The translations under genes were made by a program, and so were the position numbers. The notes beneath the pieces were generated by a model that was not told the DNA's origin, searched no databases, and saw nothing but the letters and a program-made list of their open reading frames with translations. This document shows, piece after piece, positions 15,044 through 23,109 of a stretch of 42,021 bases of DNA. Source of the stretch: Nanoarchaeota archaeon SCGC AAA011-G17. GTDB lineage: Archaea > Nanobdellota > Nanobdellia > SCGC-AAA011-G17. Positions within the stretch are counted from its first letter, which is position 1; every line of letters starts with the position of its first letter. The stretch covers positions 1 to 42,021 of the forward strand of contig AQRL01000030.1 of NCBI GenBank assembly GCA_000402515.1, written 5' to 3'.

Positions 15044-16714
15044 ATGAAATACTCAGAATTAGCCAAACTATATGAAGAACTGGGAAAAACAGCAAAGAGG
15101 CTGGAGAAAACAGATATTCTTTCAAAATTCTTAAAAGATATTTCAGAGGAAGATGCTCCATCAGTAATCTACATGCTGCAGGGAAAAGTATTCCCCCCAT
15201 GGTCTGAAAAAAAGATTGGAATGTCCTCTCGTTTGATTCTGAAAGTAATTGCAAACTCATCAGGTATTTCTCAGGAAAAGGTAGAATCATCTTGGAAAAA
15301 AACAGGGGATTTGGGAAAAACAGCAGAGGAAATAATGAAAACAAAAAAGCAGTCTACCTTATACTCAACAACATTAACAGTAAAAAAAGTATTTGAAAAC
15401 ATAAAAAAACTGGCAGAGTTGGAAGGAAAAGGAACAGTAGATAAAAAAGTCAGCCTTATCTCAGAATTACTGACCTCTGCAAAGCCGGATGAAGCCAAAT
15501 ATATAGTAAACACAATTCTGGAGACATTAAGGGTGGGGGTAGCAGATGGAACAATGAGGGATGCAATTTCCAAAGCATTTAACATTGATGTAGAAAAAAT
15601 TCAGCATGCCTATAATGTATCAAATGATTTCTCCCAGGTTTTAATCTCCGCAAAAAAAGGAAAGCTTTCAGATCTAAAAGTCTCTCTAACCAAACCACTC
15701 AAGTGTATGCTTGCTTTAAAAGAAGATACAATTGAAAGTGCATTTGAAAGAACAGGGAAGCCTGCGCAACTAGAATTTAAATTGGATGGATTTCGCTTGC
15801 AGATTCACAAGCACAATGATCAAATCTCTTTATTCACAAGAAGGCTGGAAAATGTAACAAAGCAGTTTGCAGAATTAGTCCCAATAATTAAATCACATGT
15901 AAATGGAGAAGAATTCATTTTAGATTCAGAAGCAGTTGGTTATGACCCAAAAACAAAAAAATATCTTCCCTTCCAGAATGTTTCTCAAAGAATCAGGAGA
16001 AAGTATGATATAGAAAAAATAGCAGCAAAAATACCTATTGAAATCAATGTTTTTGATATAATGTTCTATAATGGAAAATCAATGCTCAATGAGCCCTTTA
16101 AAGAAAGACGAGAATTGATTGAAAAAATAATAAAGCCGGAAAAATACAAAATAGTTCCAGCAAAAAAATTAGTTACTTCTTCAGAAAAAGATGCAAAGAA
16201 ATTCTTCAAAGAATCTCTAGAGCTAGGAAATGAAGGATTAATGTTCAAAAAGCTGGATGCACCTTACAAACCAGGAGCAAGAGTTGGCTACATGATAAAA
16301 TACAAGAATGTAATGGAAACACTAGACTTGGTAATAACAAAAGCAGATTATGGAGAAGGGAAAAGAGCAGCATGGCTATCCTCATTCACACTATCATGCA
16401 GAAAGGAAGATTCATTTGTTGAAATTGGAAAAGTTGGAACAGGAATAAAAGAAAAAGAAGGGCTGACATTCAAACAGCTGACAAAAATACTAAAGCCATT
16501 AATAGAAAAAGAAATAGGTAAAACAGTTATTTTAAAACCAAAGATAGTTGTTGAAATAGCCTATGAAGAAATTCAGAAATCAGTAAATTACAATTCGGGT
16601 TATGCTCTCCGCTTTCCTCGTGTAAAACGCCAAAGATTGGACAAATCATCAAAAGATTGTGATGATATTAAAAAAGTAGAGCAACTATACAAACAGCAAA
16701 GAGGAAAGAAATAA
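15044..16714 (+). CDS. lig: ATP-dependent DNA ligase
   Basis: Seals nicks in replication and repair. 556 residues with the archaeal layout: an N-terminal DNA-binding domain (1-215), a nucleotidyltransferase core with motif I EFKLDGFR (adenylated K246), motif III-like EFILDSEAV, motif IV EGLMFKK and motif V MIKYK, and a C-terminal OB fold with the motif VI region FPRVKRQR. The length is normal for archaeal LigB-type ATP ligases. The ATG at 15044 lies 40 bp from the divergent nitroreductase start. The gene ends before an AT-rich tail. Confidence 0.95.
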   Translation: MKYSELAKLYEELGKTAKRLEKTDILSKFLKDISEEDAPSVIYMLQGKVFPPWSEKKIGMSSRLILKVIANSSGISQEKVESSWKKTGDLGKTAEEIMKTKKQSTLYSTTLTVKKVFENIKKLAELEGKGTVDKKVSLISELLTSAKPDEAKYIVNTILETLRVGVADGTMRDAISKAFNIDVEKIQHAYNVSNDFSQVLISAKKGKLSDLKVSLTKPLKCMLALKEDTIESAFERTGKPAQLEFKLDGFRLQIHKHNDQISLFTRRLENVTKQFAELVPIIKSHVNGEEFILDSEAVGYDPKTKKYLPFQNVSQRIRRKYDIEKIAAKIPIEINVFDIMFYNGKSMLNEPFKERRELIEKIIKPEKYKIVPAKKLVTSSEKDAKKFFKESLELGNEGLMFKKLDAPYKPGARVGYMIKYKNVMETLDLVITKADYGEGKRAAWLSSFTLSCRKEDSFVEIGKVGTGIKEKEGLTFKQLTKILKPLIEKEIGKTVILKPKIVVEIAYEEIQKSVNYNSGYALRFPRVKRQRLDKSSKDCDDIKKVEQLYKQQRGKK

Positions 16715-16773
16715 AATTAACTACTAAATATTTTTTAATTAACCTACAAGTAATATCTATTTTTCATTTTTAA

Positions 16774-17145
16774 TCAGCCTTGTGAAATTTGTTTTTCATT
16801 CCTTAATTCTATTATTCCTTTGCTATGTCCTTCAAGATAGTCTAGATCTAATCCCCAGAGGAATTCATGCGGGTTATTTAATGTTCGTTGCTCTAGTCCA
16901 TCATAAAAACCAAATAACCTTTTTTCTTCATGTGATGATTGATCGGGGTATTGTAAAGGTGAAAAATCACAAAGACCCCTAAGAAGAATACCATCAGAAT
17001 GTCTAGTAAGTCTTTCCATATTCCTCAATTCTTCTCGTTCTTTTAGTTTATCTTGTAGCTCCTCTTTAAGGCCTTCAGGAAGATTGTCTGAATAAAATGC
17101 AGATAGATACTTATCAACTATATTATCATATTTTTTTTCTGTCAT
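16774..17145 (-). CDS. Hypothetical protein, third gene of an unknown operon
   Basis: 123 residues starting at the ATG at 17145 (MTEKKYDNIVDKYLSAFYSD). A longer in-frame start at 17196 would overlap the small gene upstream, which ends one base before this ATG. The first half is acidic and helical; the second half is richer in aromatics (GFYDGLEQRTLNNPHEFLWG). There is no signal peptide or transmembrane helix, so it is predicted cytoplasmic. No family recognised. Spacing argues for co-expression with the two genes upstream. Confidence 0.6.
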   Translation of the reverse strand: MTEKKYDNIVDKYLSAFYSDNLPEGLKEELQDKLKEREELRNMERLTRHSDGILLRGLCDFSPLQYPDQSSHEEKRLFGFYDGLEQRTLNNPHEFLWGLDLDYLEGHSKGIIELRNEKQISQG

Positions 17146-17146
17146 T

Positions 17147-17266
17147 TTAATTACTTTCTCCAACTTTTTTAAGGAATCCAAATGAAACTCCAACATATTT
17201 AGAACAAGAGTCTAATGTTGAACGTCCATGTTTTACAATATATTCTTCTTCTTTATCGTGTGCCAT
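17147..17266 (-). CDS. 39-residue hypothetical protein
   Basis: A short ORF starting MAHDKEEEYIVKHGRSTLDS and ending FGFLKKVGESN. It is supported by a ribosome-binding site (TTAGGAG, 9 bases before the ATG) and by its fit between two operon genes: its stop lies one base from the next ATG. Function unknown; the acidic start and the conserved-looking GVSFGF turn suggest a folded mini-protein or a fragment binding a partner from the operon. Confidence 0.5.
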   Translation of the reverse strand: MAHDKEEEYIVKHGRSTLDSCSKYVGVSFGFLKKVGESN

Positions 17267-17334
17267 TTTTAATCTCCTAATATTTCTAATAATTTTTCCG
17301 AATCATATACTAAAAGTTTTGAAAATATTTTTCT

Positions 17335-18036
17335 TCACCAAAACAATTTTTCTAGATTTAAATTGTTATGAGGATTATACTTCATCCGATTATAAATACT
17401 AATATCCTTCAATAATTCACTAATTGATTTAGAAAACTGAACAGGATCTTGCCATAGGGTATGTTCTTCTGGTCGACTGTCGATTAATTTTGTTTTAAAA
17501 TCCTCTAATAAAAGAGTTTCTAAGAATTTATCTAAGTCCTTACTCGTCGTTTCTCTAAACCACAGATTATGTGCATGAGAATGTTTCCATTTGTTACCAG
17601 TTTTCATACTTTCAGGAAGTAATTGCTCCGTATATTCTCTTACCCACATATAACTTGGTTGTTTTACTATTTTTTCTTCATAAGGAAAAACATCTAATCT
17701 AGAAATAACTATCCCTTTTGAAAGGTCAAATGTAATTCTATAATCAGTGAATCTGTCTAAATTGCCATCGACTTTGTGAGCAAGGTTAGATATGGGAACG
17801 GTTATCCACTTACTCCTTTCCTCAGAGAATACGTTACAAGTCTTATCAGTCATGCTTACCCATTCGCCTTTTGATTCCTCTGTTTCAATAAGTTGTTTGT
17901 CTTTTTTTAACAGATATCCTTCAGCATGAATGCCGTAAATAATTTCATGCCTTTCTCTCATTACAGAACAATTGGCACCTCTTCCTTCTTTAGATAGTTC
18001 GATAAATCTTAACTTTGGTTTTTCTTCTTCTGTCAT
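17335..18036 (-). CDS. Hypothetical protein, first gene of a TrmB-divergent operon
   Basis: 233 residues from the ATG at 18036 (MTEEEKPKLRFIELSKEGRG); a TTG 27 bases earlier is less likely. The predicted fold is mixed alpha/beta with an immunoglobulin-like strand pattern in the middle (DYRITFDLSKGIVISRLDVF). A His cluster, WKHSHAHNLWFRE, stands out and could bind metal. No signal peptide. No family recognised. It diverges from a TrmB gene across a shared near-palindrome at 18080-18097, with a TATA-like AAATATTTAAA between that site and the start, so TrmB control is likely. Confidence 0.65.
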   Translation of the reverse strand: MTEEEKPKLRFIELSKEGRGANCSVMRERHEIIYGIHAEGYLLKKDKQLIETEESKGEWVSMTDKTCNVFSEERSKWITVPISNLAHKVDGNLDRFTDYRITFDLSKGIVISRLDVFPYEEKIVKQPSYMWVREYTEQLLPESMKTGNKWKHSHAHNLWFRETTSKDLDKFLETLLLEDFKTKLIDSRPEEHTLWQDPVQFSKSISELLKDISIYNRMKYNPHNNLNLEKLFW

Positions 18037-18079
18037 TTTAATCACTATTAAAGAGAAAATCAAGGAGTTTTAAATATTT

Positions 18080-18097
18080 GTAGTATCTTATTGCTAC
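18080..18097. promoter_or_regulatory. Operator candidate in a divergent TrmB/unknown-operon promoter
   Basis: GTAGTATCTTATTGCTAC has 6-base arms with one mismatch and a 6-base spacer. It sits between the minus-strand TATA (about 18070-18079) and the plus-strand TATA, CTTATATATTC (18105-18115), so one bound dimer could control both directions. Confidence 0.5.
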
Positions 18098-18133
18098 CAC
18101 AATACTTATATATTCAAAAACCATTATTTTATT

Positions 18134-18865
18134 ATGGACACAAAGATACTGAAAGAAATTGGCTTAACAGAAACAGAAATAAAGATTTATTTAGCTTTAC
18201 TCTCTATTGGAGCAACATCTGCAGGAAAAATAGTTGAAACAACAGGGATACACAGGAAGAATTTATATGATGCTCTAAATAAACTAATAGACAAAGGTCT
18301 AGTAACCTACGTAATTGAAAATAAGATAAAACATTTCCAGCCCAAAGATCCAGAAAATTTAATCAGATATCTGGAGGAAAAGAAAAATAAGATAAGTGAA
18401 AAGGAAAAAGAACTTGAAAAAGAAATACCAGAATTAAAGAAGAAATTTCAATCACTAGTTCCAGAAATAGAATCTGAAATATATAGGGGAACAGAAGGAA
18501 TAAAAACAATTCTTAAAGAGTGTCTAAATTACAAGGAAGTGTTATTTATTGGAGCAACAGGAGATGTTGGAGAGCGTTTGCCTTATTTCTGGCCACAATA
18601 TAATAAAAAAAGGATAAAATTAAAATGTAAATGGAAGTTGTTATTGATTCATGAAGCTAAAAACAAGCAAATAACTCAATCACAATATTACGAGTATAAG
18701 ATTCTCCCAAAAATGCTAAGTGGATTAAACGTAATCTATATTTACGGAGATTATGTAGCAAATGTGCTATGGCTGGAAAAACCTCTTGCCTTTGTTATAA
18801 AGCATAAAAACTTAGCAAATAATTATAGAAAATACTTTGATTATCTTTGGAAAACAATAAAATAA
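18134..18865 (+). CDS. TrmB-family transcriptional regulator
   Basis: 243 residues. The N-terminal winged helix (LKEIGLTETEIKIYLALLSI, about 5-70, recognition helix TGIHRKNLYDALNKL) is followed by a charged coiled coil (about 75-112) and an effector domain ending YRKYFDYLWK. The layout is the same as the gene at 1164-1889, a probable paralogue. The plus-strand TATA, CTTATATATTC, is 19-29 bases before the ATG, so the transcript is leaderless. It probably represses itself and the divergent unknown operon. The inducer is unknown. Confidence 0.9.
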   Translation: MDTKILKEIGLTETEIKIYLALLSIGATSAGKIVETTGIHRKNLYDALNKLIDKGLVTYVIENKIKHFQPKDPENLIRYLEEKKNKISEKEKELEKEIPELKKKFQSLVPEIESEIYRGTEGIKTILKECLNYKEVLFIGATGDVGERLPYFWPQYNKKRIKLKCKWKLLLIHEAKNKQITQSQYYEYKILPKMLSGLNVIYIYGDYVANVLWLEKPLAFVIKHKNLANNYRKYFDYLWKTIK

Positions 18866-18872
18866 AATTAAA

Positions 18873-19241
18873 TTAAGCAGGCACTGGTTTAACAATTTCT
18901 TTTACTTTTTGGCTTGTTATCCCCCAATAAAATTCTACAAATTTCTCAACAATAGGGTTTTCTCTGTTTAGCTTATACATTTTACATTTGCCACTGACCC
19001 TTGTTTGTATAACAATCTTCCTTTTAACCAAATCTCTAATAAGAATTTTCAAAGTAGAATAACCTACAACAGAATTCTCAGAAATATCCGCTATAGAATA
19101 ATCAAATCTATCAAATACTATCAAAAAATCCAAAACCCTATTTACAGGGCTGTCTCCAAAAGTCTTCAAAAAAACTGATTTCCCCATCATTTTATTTAAC
19201 CCACCAATATCTTCAGAATTCACCAATTTTTTATTATTCAT
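18873..19241 (-). CDS. Winged-helix transcriptional regulator (small archaeal type)
   Basis: 122 residues. After about 20 flexible residues comes FLKTFGDSPVNRVLDFLIVF, then a winged helix with recognition text NSVVGYSTLKILIRDLVKR and a wing ending in KMYKLNRENP. This is the pattern of short archaeal HTH regulators. A ribosome-binding site (AGGGGTGA) precedes the ATG at 19241, so this mRNA has a leader, unlike most genes here. The palindrome at 19262-19277 lies where its transcript should start, which fits autoregulation. It is convergent with TrmB, with an 8-bp gap. Confidence 0.75.
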   Translation of the reverse strand: MNNKKLVNSEDIGGLNKMMGKSVFLKTFGDSPVNRVLDFLIVFDRFDYSIADISENSVVGYSTLKILIRDLVKRKIVIQTRVSGKCKMYKLNRENPIVEKFVEFYWGITSQKVKEIVKPVPA

Positions 19242-19261
19242 TTATTCACCCCTTAATTTAC

Positions 19262-19277
19262 TTACTAATACTAGTAA
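19262..19277. promoter_or_regulatory. Perfect palindrome at the winged-helix gene promoter
   Basis: TTACTAATACTAGTAA has 6-base arms and a 4-base spacer. It lies 21-36 bases upstream of the ATG at 19241 and just downstream of the symmetrical TATA region CTTATATATAAG (about 19283-19294). The 11-mer ACTTACTAATA here also occurs near 3128, before the RHH gene. Confidence 0.5.
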
Positions 19278-19392
19278 ACTAACTTATATATAAGCTTTTC
19301 TTTTATAGCCTATACAGGTTAATTAATAGCTCATATGGGTTATGTATAGAAAGATTTATAAACGTTTAAACTATATACTCTCCGAAGAGTAG

Positions 19393-19650
19393 GTGATAAA
19401 GATCACAGAATTAACCGATATAGAAGTAACAGTATTGAAAGTAATGCATTCCAGACAGATTTATGGAAAGAATCATAAAAAGATTGTAACAATAACAAGG
19501 TCGGGTTTTCCATCGCATCTAAGAAAAGAAGTTAAGAAAGCAATCTCATCACTAATTAAAAAAGAATATATAATTTGGTATCATAAGCCAGAAGATATAC
19601 AATTAAACAAAGAATTATATTCAGAAATTGATGAAATTGTTAAGAAATAA
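19393..19650 (+). CDS. Small winged-helix-like protein (GTG start)
   Basis: 85 residues read from a GTG at 19393: ITELTDIEVTVLKVMHSRQI, then TITRSGFPSHLRKEVKKAISSLIKKEYIIWYHKP, described here as a helix-turn-helix followed by a wing that ends in hydrophobic and aromatic residues. The acidic tail may dimerise. The start is supported by TATA-like TTTATAAACG about 35-45 bases upstream; no ATG is available near the start. It is probably a DNA-binding protein, perhaps acting with the neighbouring regulators. Targets unknown. Confidence 0.6.
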   Translation: MIKITELTDIEVTVLKVMHSRQIYGKNHKKIVTITRSGFPSHLRKEVKKAISSLIKKEYIIWYHKPEDIQLNKELYSEIDEIVKK

Positions 19651-19794
19651 TTCTAACCTGCATGTCCTATAATGAATAAAACATCACCAATTTCCTTTTA
19701 AAAGTAACTACATCTAAATGTAAAAAAGCGTAACATATATTAAGTAGTTATGTTTACTAAGAGGTAGTTCAAAAAGGGGGAGAGGTGTCATAAA

Positions 19795-20613
19795 ATGATA
19801 GTAAAAGAAGAATTTTTAAGCCAACTGAGACAATTTTTCGGTTTGAATTTGTATGAAGTAAGAGTTTGGACAGCTTTGCTTTCTCGAGGAGTTTCAACAG
19901 CTGGGGAACTATCCGAGATAGGAAACGTTCCAAGATCAAGAGCATACGATGTATTGGAAAGTTTGGAGAAAAAAGGATTTGTTTTAATGAAATTAGGCAA
20001 GCCAATAAAGTATATAGCAGTAGAGCCGCCAGAAGTTGTTGAAAGAGTAAAAAAATACCTAAAAGCAATAGCAGACACAAAAATAAAAAGGCTTGATAAT
20101 CTAAAAACAACAGATATACTAACTGAGCTTAATACCTTGCATAAGCAGGGAATTCAATTTGTAGAGCCGACTGATCTAAGTGGCGCAATACGCGGAAGGC
20201 ATAATATTTACACCCATCTGGAAACAATGATAAAAAATGCAGAAAAGTCAGTAGTAATAATGACAACATCAAAAGGGCTGATAAGAAAAGTAGAAGCACT
20301 GAAGCCAGAGTTAGAAAAGCTAAAAAAGAAGAATGTAAAAATAAAAATAGCAGCAAATCTAACAAAGGAGTCTATGGAAGCAGCAAACATAATGGGAAAA
20401 ATAGCAGAGGTAAGAGCAGCTGAAAATGTAAGCGCAAGATTTGCAATAATAGACGGAAAAGAAGTAATGTTTATGGTAATGGATGATAAAGATGTTCATC
20501 CAACCTATGATGTAGGGATCTGGGCACATACACCATATTTCGCAACAGCTTTGAATGAATTATTTGAAGCAACATGGAAAGATCTTCCCTCTATATCTAA
20601 AGCAAAAGTTTAA
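19795..20613 (+). CDS. TrmB-family regulator with PLD-like C-terminal domain
   Basis: 272 residues. The winged helix (about 8-75; GLNLYEVRVWTALLSRGVST, recognition text GNVPRSRAYDVLESLEKKG) is followed by a coiled coil and a C-terminal domain resembling the TrmB/phospholipase-D-like sensor (VVIMTTSKGL, VKIKIAANL, SARFAIIDGKEVMFMV). The last part, THPTYDVGIW-like with WAHTPYFATALNELFEATW, is typical of archaeal TrmB-like proteins. A GGGGGAGAGGTG ribosome-binding region lies just before the ATG, and an inverted repeat TAACTAC/GTAGTTA (about 19706 and 19743) may be its operator. Effector unknown. Confidence 0.88.
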   Translation: MIVKEEFLSQLRQFFGLNLYEVRVWTALLSRGVSTAGELSEIGNVPRSRAYDVLESLEKKGFVLMKLGKPIKYIAVEPPEVVERVKKYLKAIADTKIKRLDNLKTTDILTELNTLHKQGIQFVEPTDLSGAIRGRHNIYTHLETMIKNAEKSVVIMTTSKGLIRKVEALKPELEKLKKKNVKIKIAANLTKESMEAANIMGKIAEVRAAENVSARFAIIDGKEVMFMVMDDKDVHPTYDVGIWAHTPYFATALNELFEATWKDLPSISKAKV

Positions 20614-20637
20614 TTCTTTTTTATTTTTTTATAAATT
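20614..20637. terminator. T-rich convergent terminator
   Basis: The 24 bp between two convergent stops consist of T-runs followed by an AT-rich end. This could stop transcripts in at least the plus direction. Confidence 0.5.
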
Positions 20638-21669
20638 TTATTCAACTATCTCTGTTTGAATCTTATCTAAATTACAAAAATCTGTTGAAAAGTTATAGGC
20701 TCCTGCATTTAAAAAAACTATTTCATCACCCTCTTTTGGATTATTCAAGTAAACCCTATACCTGAACAAGTCCATAGAACAGGGGGTCATTCCCTTGATC
20801 ACATAAGGTTTTCCCTCTTTTTGCAGTTCTCCTTTCACTAATAGTTTAACAGGAACAATCAATGCATCCATATCTGAATTATAAACAGAGGCATTCACAA
20901 TAATATTATTATCATAGATTCTTACAATTTCAGCAACCAATCTGCCGGAAGGGGCTGCAATAAATCTTCCAGGCTCTATCATCAATTTTATATCATATTC
21001 TTTCAGCCATTCCCTAAATTCTCTTATCTTACTAAAAACAGTTTCAATCACATCAACATTAGTATTAGCATACTCCGAAGGAATTCCCCCGCCGATATTT
21101 ATAAAATCCAAAGCATCTAAAAGCTCCTTGTCAAAAAGATTAGAAAGCTCATATTTTAAATTCCATTCCGCCATATTCTGGGTTTTCCTGTGAAAATTTA
21201 TCCCTAAAAAGCCGATATTCTTATTTTTTCTTAATTCCAGAATATTTTTCTTAAGCTCTTCATAGCGCATTCCAAAAACAAAATACCTCTCAGTCTTTAA
21301 TGTATTTTCTTTTAGTTTAAGCCTTAACATCAGATTAATTTTAATCTCATTTTTATCTAAAAAATTTAGAAGTTCTTTTAAATCTGCCACATTATCAACT
21401 GAAAAATATCTGATTCCCTCTTCAACAAGATAATTTATTTGCTCACTATCCCATCCCTGCGCTAAAAACAAAACCCTTGACTTATCTTTTATATTCTCCA
21501 ACTCATTTATCATATGAATGCTAAAAAGAGAATCAGTATTCTCCTCCAATATAGAAGTTATTAAATGATTAGTTTTTGAGCTGTAGGAAATCAAATCACA
21601 CTCTCTCTTTATTTTATCATACTGCTCCAAAACTTTATTCCTTGAAATTATAAATTTAGCTTTTTGCAT
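20638..21669 (-). CDS. PLP-dependent decarboxylase of the ornithine/diaminopimelate type
   Basis: 343 residues of a fold-type III decarboxylase: the PLP-binding Lys in YSSKTN (K32), the glycine loop INIGGGIP (about 190-197), IEPGRFIAAPSG (EPGR 232-235, phosphate binding), the cross-subunit active-site Cys-Asp in TPCSMD (C297, D300), and the late LNAGAYNFST. It is shorter than the usual 380-420 residues. It overlaps the deoxyhypusine synthase gene by 14 bp, so the pair is co-translated. A polyamine role (making or modifying the diamine chain) is likely; ornithine, lysine, arginine or a carboxy-polyamine could be the substrate. Confidence 0.85.
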   Translation of the reverse strand: MQKAKFIISRNKVLEQYDKIKRECDLISYSSKTNHLITSILEENTDSLFSIHMINELENIKDKSRVLFLAQGWDSEQINYLVEEGIRYFSVDNVADLKELLNFLDKNEIKINLMLRLKLKENTLKTERYFVFGMRYEELKKNILELRKNKNIGFLGINFHRKTQNMAEWNLKYELSNLFDKELLDALDFINIGGGIPSEYANTNVDVIETVFSKIREFREWLKEYDIKLMIEPGRFIAAPSGRLVAEIVRIYDNNIIVNASVYNSDMDALIVPVKLLVKGELQKEGKPYVIKGMTPCSMDLFRYRVYLNNPKEGDEIVFLNAGAYNFSTDFCNLDKIQTEIVE

Positions 21670-22654
21670 ATTTCCTGGATCTGTCTAAATTAATTTTTTT
21701 CTTTTCTTTATATTCTGCTTTCAATAATCCCTCTCTATCTAATTTTTCCAAAACATTTATCATTACCAGAGGAAACATAATCGTAACATCACCAATAACA
21801 GTAGCTACATCACTGTCATCCTTGACCTTCCCCCAGGATTTGGCTTCATCAGTTGTTGCTCCAGACATGCTTCCGGAAGTTTTATGGGCAGTTGTCATAT
21901 AAACAGCATATTCTGCCCCCCCATTCAACAACGTAGATAAAATAGCATGATGTTTAGAGATACTGCCCCCAAGAGCAATCACTCCCTTTTTTTCATCAAA
22001 ATTAGTGCAGAGCAGTATATTCCCAAAATCACTTACTACATCCACAACAAAATCCCTATTCTTCTGCTGGAATAAATAAAGATGGAAGCCAAAAGCACCA
22101 TCAGTTATAGCCGGGCAGAAAACAGGAACATCTTTTTTTGCAGCCTGATATAAAAAAGAATTTTCATCATTTAAACTCAAACCGATTTCTTTTAACATTT
22201 CAGAAACAGCCCACCTGTTTTTCTTTTTATACAAATTATCCAAAAAAGGAAGCATCCAATCTTCAAGCTTCATATAGCTCTCATTTTTTATAAATAGATT
22301 TCCAACCCTGTTAATCCCTTTTTCATGCAGCTCTACATCATCACTATCAAAACTGCCGATTGAAAATCTCTCACCAATAGCCTTCATTATATCTTCCTCA
22401 ATAGCACCAACAGTTGTAACAACAATATCTGCCATACCTAATTCAATTAGCTGGGAAAAAAAACCCCTCAGGCCAGAACTAACCATGTTTGAAGTAAAAG
22501 TTAAAAATATCTTGGCAGAATCTTTCTTCATCTTGACAATAACATCAGATGCCCTATACAGCTCAGTGCTCTGAAAGCCTATATTTTGGTATCTATTTAC
22601 AAGCTCTTCAGCAGTTATTCCCTTTTCCCATCTAAAATCCTTGACAAATGACAT
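21656..22654 (-). CDS. dhs: Deoxyhypusine synthase-family protein
   Basis: 332 residues. In archaea this NAD-dependent enzyme transfers an aminobutyl group to a lysine of initiation factor aIF5A. The active-site region is clear: ALGGSISKHHAI with the catalytic Lys (K234), followed by GGAEYAVYMTTAHKTSGSMSG and TDEAKSWGKV (positions about 230-276, quoted in parts). NAD-binding text includes FTSNMVSSGLRG (about 53-64) and DIVVTTVGAIEED. It could instead be a homospermidine-synthase-like member; the family splits both ways. It is first in an operon with the PLP decarboxylase, which suggests a dedicated polyamine supply. Confidence 0.9.
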   Translation of the reverse strand: MSFVKDFRWEKGITAEELVNRYQNIGFQSTELYRASDVIVKMKKDSAKIFLTFTSNMVSSGLRGFFSQLIELGMADIVVTTVGAIEEDIMKAIGERFSIGSFDSDDVELHEKGINRVGNLFIKNESYMKLEDWMLPFLDNLYKKKNRWAVSEMLKEIGLSLNDENSFLYQAAKKDVPVFCPAITDGAFGFHLYLFQQKNRDFVVDVVSDFGNILLCTNFDEKKGVIALGGSISKHHAILSTLLNGGAEYAVYMTTAHKTSGSMSGATTDEAKSWGKVKDDSDVATVIGDVTIMFPLVMINVLEKLDREGLLKAEYKEKKKINLDRSRKYAKS

Positions 22655-22751
22655 TTTAATAAAATCTAAAGAAAACTTAACTATTTGCTTTTACAGAATC
22701 AAACAACTTTTGCATAAAAATAATCTTATTTTTCAGTTTAAAAATCTATCG

Positions 22752-22877
22752 TTATCTTAAAGAATTCATAATCTTCATACCAATCCAGACAAAAATCAAG
22801 CCGGCAATTAGCAGACCAATTAGAGCAATAATAAACGGCTCTAATCCCATCTTCCTGTCAAAATCCTTCTCTTCCAT
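22752..22877 (-). CDS. 41-residue single-span membrane protein
   Basis: MEEKDFDRKMGLEPFIIALI begins the protein; one hydrophobic helix covers about 13-35, and it ends KIMNSLR. The charged N-terminus is acidic and the C-terminus basic. TATA-like TTATAAATTTA lies 25-32 bases before the ATG, fitting a leaderless transcript, which makes this short ORF credible. Function unknown. Confidence 0.5.
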   Translation of the reverse strand: MEEKDFDRKMGLEPFIIALIGLLIAGLIFVWIGMKIMNSLR

Positions 22878-22905
22878 AAATACTAAAGAATTAATAAATT
22901 TATAA

Positions 22906-22992
22906 CTATTCCTCTTTTTTCTTATTCACAAAAAATTTATCCAAGCACTTATTATTCTTTATTGTGTTAAAACTAATCTTTGGTTTCTGCAT
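22906..22992 (-). CDS. Possible 28-residue basic peptide
   Basis: The ORF starts MQKPKISFNTIKNNKCLDKF and ends VNKKKEE. A TATA-like TATATATA begins about 31 bases before the ATG. Apart from the promoter-like spacing there is no support, so it may be chance. The rest of the 22.9-23.1 kb gap shows nothing else I recognise. Confidence 0.25.
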   Translation of the reverse strand: MQKPKISFNTIKNNKCLDKFFVNKKKEE

Positions 22993-23109
22993 ACAGTTTA
23001 GAAACTGACCTTGCTTATATATACACCTAAAATAAAAGATATAGTTCACAAGACCGAAATTTCCCTTAGAGTCTGTGATGTTTACAAAGTAAAAATAACA
23101 AGTTACTAT

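Noticed and set aside
15004-15066. Longer nitroreductase start at 15066
   Set aside because: It would overlap the start of the divergent ligase gene; the ATG at 15003 gives the conserved MDTIKAIKERRSIRRY opening.
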